A stretch of DNA of 64,000 nucleotides from positions 1,798,001 through 1,862,000 of the forward strand of contig CADCXD010000008.1 of assembly GCA_902806575.1 (NCBI GenBank), given 5' to 3'. Position numbers and translations under genes: made by a program. The notes beneath the pieces were generated by a model that was not told the DNA's origin, searched no databases, and saw only the letters and a program-made list of their open reading frames with translations. This document shows, one piece after another, positions 59,225 through 64,000 of the stretch. This stretch comes from Jackrogersella multiformis (taxonomy: Eukaryota; Ascomycota; Sordariomycetes; Xylariales; Hypoxylaceae). Within the stretch, counting starts at the first letter, position 1. Every line of letters begins with the position of its first letter.

Positions 59225-60654
59225 TCACTGAGCTCTCCTTCGTTTTTGATTGTTCAGCTCGATCTCCTCCAGCCCCACGACCGGGAACCGCATGCTTTTC
59301 CTGCTCGCGCCGGAGCTGGACCGCGATATCCCGTTGCCGCGGAGCAGCGCCTCTCTATCCTCGCGTGCCTTCTTTTTCCCCGGCACGTCGTGGTCGTCTT
59401 CCTGCGCCTCGGGCACGCTGTTCAGGCTGTGCGCCCGCACCATTCCGTTTGGCGTGTCCAACGTCACTATGGAGGTGGGATTGGAAGTGGTGGTCGTGGT
59501 ACTGCCGCTGCCGCTCCTGCTGATGCTCGCCTCCAGACTGGCCTGTTGCGTCGATAGCGAAGCGCCCCTGGGCCTCACCTGTGATACGGGCACGCTGCCC
59601 GAGCTCATCACACTGTCCCGCTGGTCTTGGGGTTCCCAGCCGAACTCGATGCCTAGTGCCCGCTCCACGTCGACCTTGTTGTATCCGCTCGACCGTCGCT
59701 GCACGTACTCGTCGAACTGTGTGTCGCGCTGGTGGGTATAACTTGCGCGGCGCGACGTCGGAGTAGGCTCCGGTGTCGATAGATTCCGTTGCGGCGAGGC
59801 GGCGCCGTTGCTGAACGTCAGTGATAAGCGGCGACTGGCGCCGGAGAAAGCGCGTGCCCGTGTTGCTGTTGGGGATGGGTTGGTGGGATCGTAGGCTACT
59901 GGTGGTTCGAGCCACGACGAACGGTACGCCGTGTCTTCGGGTTCATCGTTGCTAGCATAGCCGTACGGCTTGATGTTGCCGGGGATGTGGTAGTCGTCGT
60001 AGGCCAACAGGCGCCGGTAGATGACGACGGAGTAGCATGCCGGGATGATTGTGAAGAACCTGAAGTGCGCGCGTTAGTACTCCAGGATATTCATGCGCGC
60101 TTCCTGGCAGAGCCTCTGTTAGCTGGATTATACTTGTGGCTTACATGAGAGTGCAGTCCATCACCAGTCCCGCCAGTGAGTAGTGCTTATCGGTATGCTG
60201 TATATAAACCACGACGTCCAGTGCCAGAACGCCTGATGCAAGGACCAAATTCAAGATGTTTCCGAATAGTAACGGTAGCGGTGTTAACACCTCGGCGATA
60301 AACCTCGCTACCGAGATAAACGTTATTACGAGCGAGATGAAGGAGAATACGATGTTGATCGCTTCCCATCTGCAGCGACCCAGATTAGCCGGATCGATTC
60401 CAATACTTCCTTAGACCTAGAGTCGCTAGATGTTCCGGAACCATATCTCTCGAGACTTACGTGAACTCTACCATAGGCACATTCCCCATGTCTTGTTCTT
60501 CTTTCCACGTCTTCACCGTCCACGAAAGTCGGTATGAGAATAAGCCCATCGTTCCCATCAGCAGTGCTATTTGAGCTATCCAGCACGGTAGGAGTATCCT
60601 CTTTCTCCATTTTGCGCGGCCGAATTGCGCATTATCCCGGTGTGAGTAGCCCAT
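59225..60654 (-). CDS. four-TM membrane protein with long Ser/Thr-rich cytosolic tail
   Basis: Three exons, 60654-60461, 60369-60145 and 60059-59225, give 417 aa; both introns are phase 2. The ATG at 60654 (MGYSHRDNAQFGRAKWRKR) is the first ATG in frame; further upstream only a TTG would extend the frame. Four hydrophobic segments are visible: ILLPCWIAQIALLMGTMGLF, INIVFSFISLVITFISVA, LLFGNILNLVLASGVLALDV and a last one spanning the second intron (CTLMFFTIIPACYSVVIYRR). The tail of about 260 residues is basic, Ser/Thr/Pro-rich and probably disordered, a likely phosphorylation target. I know this architecture as a conserved but uncharacterised ascomycete family. No signal peptide or enzymatic motif. 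Confidence 0.78.
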
Positions 60655-63076
60655 TACCAACTTCCGCTTCGTCTTCTGTCTTAACTTCCGTTTTCCGTCT
60701 TCCCACAATGTTCGATGAGATCGTTTATTTTTCTCGGCTCAGAGCGGGAGCAAGTTGAGTATCTGTTCTGTCCAAGCTCTTGATTAGGGCTTGCATATAC
60801 GACAGACCCTATAGATCCATCCTAAAGTTACGATTGGGCTTATACAAAGTAGCGATTGGTGTCGTGGGAGAGGCGAATAAGAATATAGAACCGGATCTAA
60901 CCCAGGCCAGCGAAATGGATGTGCTGAGGTGAGGTGGTTGCTATATAAAGACCGTCACGATGAAATTAGGTAGAAAAGGAAACACGATCCATGGGGCATA
61001 GCCTCAGTAAACCCCATCAGACCAAGTCCTACATAATACACATCCATAGAAGGCATGGTCCTTGTTATGAGGTGCAGCGGTGCGGCAGGCATCGTTGGTG
61101 GAAATTACGCTAACTATTTTACTTTCAGTCCGGGAACCTCTGTCTCGGGGCTAGGCAATCCTAACTGCAGGAAAAGGCGCTTTTTGACAGGAGCGAGAGG
61201 TTTGTCAGGTTTGTCTTCATGCTAATAGGCGCACCGGACAAAAACGCCATATGCTGGCGCCAGTGACGGTCTCGGTAACATAGCTCGGGGATTGGACTGG
61301 GAGGAGATCCGTCGAACAGCTAGCATCCACCGAATCCACATCGTGCCCTCAGGCCTGGTTCTCACTAAACCCATACGGGCAGTGGTAGGGCTAAAGATGG
61401 GTTGCGGCTGAGTCTGAGCTGTGACTTGTAAGACCCTTGGACCGGCTACCCGGATCTAGTTTAGCTAATTCGATAATAGTCCAATGGACGTCTATTCTAA
61501 GATGGGGACGGGATGAAGTGTCAGTGGCCGGCGAATGGAGCTTCGCAACCTGGCTTTGCTTGCATTCTCATCAGTCATAACAACGCAAAAGTCCTTTGGT
61601 GGATGGGTTCCGGGTCTGCCCTCCCATGACGTTATTCATTCGAGGTCGCCCAGTTGCGCGGTACGCGATGCAAACTCGCGAGACTACACGTTTTCAGGTA
61701 GGTAGGTATTTCGTTTGTCCCTGAGAGTCTATCCCACCCCAGATAGTTGCCAAGGCCGTTAGGGATATCCATGTAGCGGAGTAGTCAGCGGCACAGAATT
61801 TGAACTGAAAATCGAAACACCATATTTCGGAGCCGACGGGATGGTCCAAGACGCGGGGCGGATACCCTTCCCTCTTTTTCTGTGCCGGGATTTGCCCCAT
61901 CTTTCGCAGTCGTTCGATAGGATTAATATTTCTTCCTGCTATAAAACTGTTGGTTCCTTGTAGGGCCTTGCCGCCTGGCAGCCCTGGTTAGAAGGAAGGA
62001 CTTTTGATTAGCGAAGGACCTCAGCCACCATACCATAGGTCTAAATTTAGTGACAGCACAGGGCCACAATGGTCCTGGACTTCAGCACTGGCGGCTGCAT
62101 ATGAATATCGCAATGATTTGTTTCTTTATTCCAGCGCTTGTGGCTGTGTATTCTCGAATCATTCCAAGGTCCCTCCACCGCTGCTCGTGCGATACTTAAT
62201 AATAAATAAAAGGATCAAATAAGTATTTGTCACCATCCTAATTTTATCTTATAAATCGGGTAAGAATGAAGAGAAATTTTATCGCGATGTTCCTTTCCCC
62301 TTCATTGATGTGTTGGTTAATCTGATAAAATATCGCCGGACTAAGTGCAGACAGTCATATTTAACGATACTGTACTGGACTGCGCCGCTACCTATCCTCT
62401 AATTCATTTATTGGCATATACTTCGCATCATCACCTCAATGAGTATTTTAAAGGATAAGTGTATAATTTGGACCACCTGGGCAGTATTCCTTATACGGTT
62501 TGCGCATTATTAGCACTTAATCGGACGTTATTCTGTTTGATAAGTCAACGCTAGCGCAACTGTTCATGAACACCATTAGAGATCATCGGTTTACGAGTTC
62601 CCCGCAGCTGTTTGCCTTGTCCCCCTAATTATTCTTCTCCAAAATACTTCATCCCTTACACCATAATTGCGGCAAATGCCAGATCGTCTCGATGCAAGGG
62701 AAATACCCTACGATGCGAAGATATCACTTGATGCCGGCTACTATAGTTAAAACGACTGGTCACATGAAGCAAGATAAAACAAAACGGGTAACATCCATCT
62801 GGTGGTGATTGATATAAATATTAACAGATATTCACAAATACTCTAGGTATGAGTTCAAGCTCGGCTCGAATATCGAGCCCTAATTCCATCCATTCCCAAA
62901 TCCATTTCCCTCTGCGCGCCTCGGTTGTTGTCTATAATTATATCCTTGACGCCGGCAATAGCACACTACATGGTGCACCATTTCGATTCTGCGTAGGGAT
63001 TGTCGAATGTCTGGGTCGTTGGTTTAACTTGGTTATCCTCCACCCCTCAATTATCGTATTTCATCCGAAAAGAACT
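60655..63076. other. intergenic, 2.4 kb, no gene seen
   Basis: No coding family is recognised on either strand. A + strand frame at 62849-63205 overlaps exon 2 of the secreted-protein gene antisense and is rejected. Other small frames are isolated. Confidence 0.5.
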
Positions 63077-63338
63077 TTACAAGCCCTTGGTAGTGCTGTC
63101 CTTGTAGACGTTGGCGGCATCAAATGTGATGATGTCTCCATTGGCATTGGTCATGGCAGCAGTTTGGACTTCGGCATCACCAGCCTGTCGAGAAACGATC
63201 TTTGAAGATCGGGGAACCCTCTCTGCATAGGAGGTTAGACAAGGTTGTCCTTGGAGACGAATAACGATTTCATAACTTACTAAGTTCCGCCATGGCGACG
63301 GTGCTGAAGAGAGCGAAGATGGCGATTGAGAACTTCAT
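63077..63338 (-). CDS. small secreted protein, 67 aa
   Basis: Two-exon model: 63338-63281 and 63222-63077, intron 63280-63223 (GTAAGT...TGCAG), phase 1. Exon 1 encodes a clear signal peptide, MKFSIAIFALFSTVAMA. The mature part has basic residues with a possible dibasic or KR-type processing site (LKRVPRSSKIVSRQ) before a small acidic region (GDAEVQTAAMTNANGD, IITFDAANVYKD). There is no cysteine, unlike many effectors, and no recognised domain. It could be a secreted peptide precursor or a small cell-surface protein. Support comes from the signal peptide, canonical splice sites and matching frame. It was found only by joining two short frames, each below 60 codons. Confidence 0.6.
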
Positions 63339-64000
63339 ATTGATTGATTTCGTCGGGTTGGTGTTTTTTTCTGCTAGAGACTGGAAGAATGATAAAGGTC
63401 GGCCGGCGACGAGCTTGTGTGAATATGCTGCTAAGACGAAATGAATGCTTGATCAACTAAAGGGACTTGTTAATTTAGAGGATGAAGAGAGAAAGAAGAA
63501 TAGTGCTAAAGAGCAGAAGGCTGGGCGCCCTTTTGTACGGTGATCCCGTCCCATGGCGTACTATGCCATCCCATGCAGGATAATACAAGATGGCTACGTA
63601 AAGGCAAGCGTCTTCAAGTTTCTTGGTTGTCCATATTGATCTTCGACATCGATGAGCGTACTTGAGACGCGCGGATATGGCATTTCCCGTCTTCACAGCC
63701 CGATCGGGAAAAGACTCTCAGGGATTGCCAAGGATGATGCTTCGCCTTGACATGGCCCAGGCGCGCAAAGGCCGCTGAAGAAACAAACGAGAGCCAAGAG
63801 CAGCTTGACAGGTTTCCAATACCAGATGACAGGAATAACAGGAATAGGTAGCAAACCCCACTGGGGTATAGATCTCCAGGGCTCCTATCAAGATCGCTTA
63901 AAGAAAAGAAGGTTATTGGGCGGATCCGGAAGAAGATTGGGAGAGCAAGAGAGGAAGAGAACTGGACAAGAGGGCTCGGAAGACGTTGACTGGCAAGGGT
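63339..64000. other. upstream of the secreted-protein gene, no gene seen
   Basis: Contains the presumed promoter of the 67-aa protein. A 73-codon frame (63475-63696, minus) lacks family features. The last 150 bp are purine-rich (GAAGA/GAGG runs). Confidence 0.45.

Noticed and set aside
62849..63205. 118-codon + strand frame
   Set aside because: Overlaps exon 2 of the secreted-protein gene antisense, with no signal peptide or domain.
1..64000. CRISPR arrays, bacterial operons, rRNA genes
   Set aside because: No regularly spaced repeats or rRNA-like sequence; introns and gene families show a fungal nuclear genome.

Overview
This is nuclear DNA of a filamentous ascomycete, most likely a Sordariomycete. 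The evidence is small GT-AG introns (mostly 45-85 bp) with GTAAGT-like donors, fungal gene families (SAT4-type membrane protein, RasGAP, GH43 galactanase with CBM35, MYND/DUF4470-like protein, ankyrin-CorA fusion), a complete Argonaute, and an LTR retrotransposon reduced to almost pure A+T in the manner of repeat-induced point mutation (RIP). The order Xylariales is only a guess.

Layout. Left arm (1-11 kb): the 3' end of a RasGAP gene, a GC-rich secreted exo-beta-1,3-galactanase, a SAT4-like 7-TM protein, a 2.7 kb gene desert and an alpha/beta hydrolase. Next is a 6.9 kb LTR retrotransposon (11770-18688) with 313-bp LTRs and a 5-bp target duplication (ATACC), heavily RIPed and without surviving genes. 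Middle (19-34 kb): a two-exon zinc-ribbon microprotein, a C2H2 protein standing between an unknown Cys/His-containing gene and a broken duplicate of it, a PTR2-type peptide transporter, a long intergenic stretch, an unknown 277-aa protein, and a degraded gene resembling the C-terminal part of killer-toxin-like chitinase/nuclease proteins. Right half (34.6-64 kb), denser: ankyrin-CorA-like membrane protein, flavocytochrome b2-type lactate dehydrogenase, histone chaperone ASF1, RNA 3'-end processing factor RNA14, an eight-exon Argonaute, a MYND finger protein, a four-TM membrane protein and a 67-aa secreted protein.

How the genes relate. There is no obvious metabolic cluster. Conserved housekeeping genes (ASF1, RNA14) sit beside accessory, lineage-variable genes. 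ASF1 and RNA14 are divergent across 1.1 kb; RNA14 and Argonaute converge; the ankyrin-CorA gene and the lactate dehydrogenase converge with about 150 bp between stop codons. Argonaute and RIP are both genome-defence features, but the window does not show that they act together.

Exon models were built by eye from reading frame, splice signals and family resemblance, and checked for phase continuity. They are predictions without transcript evidence.
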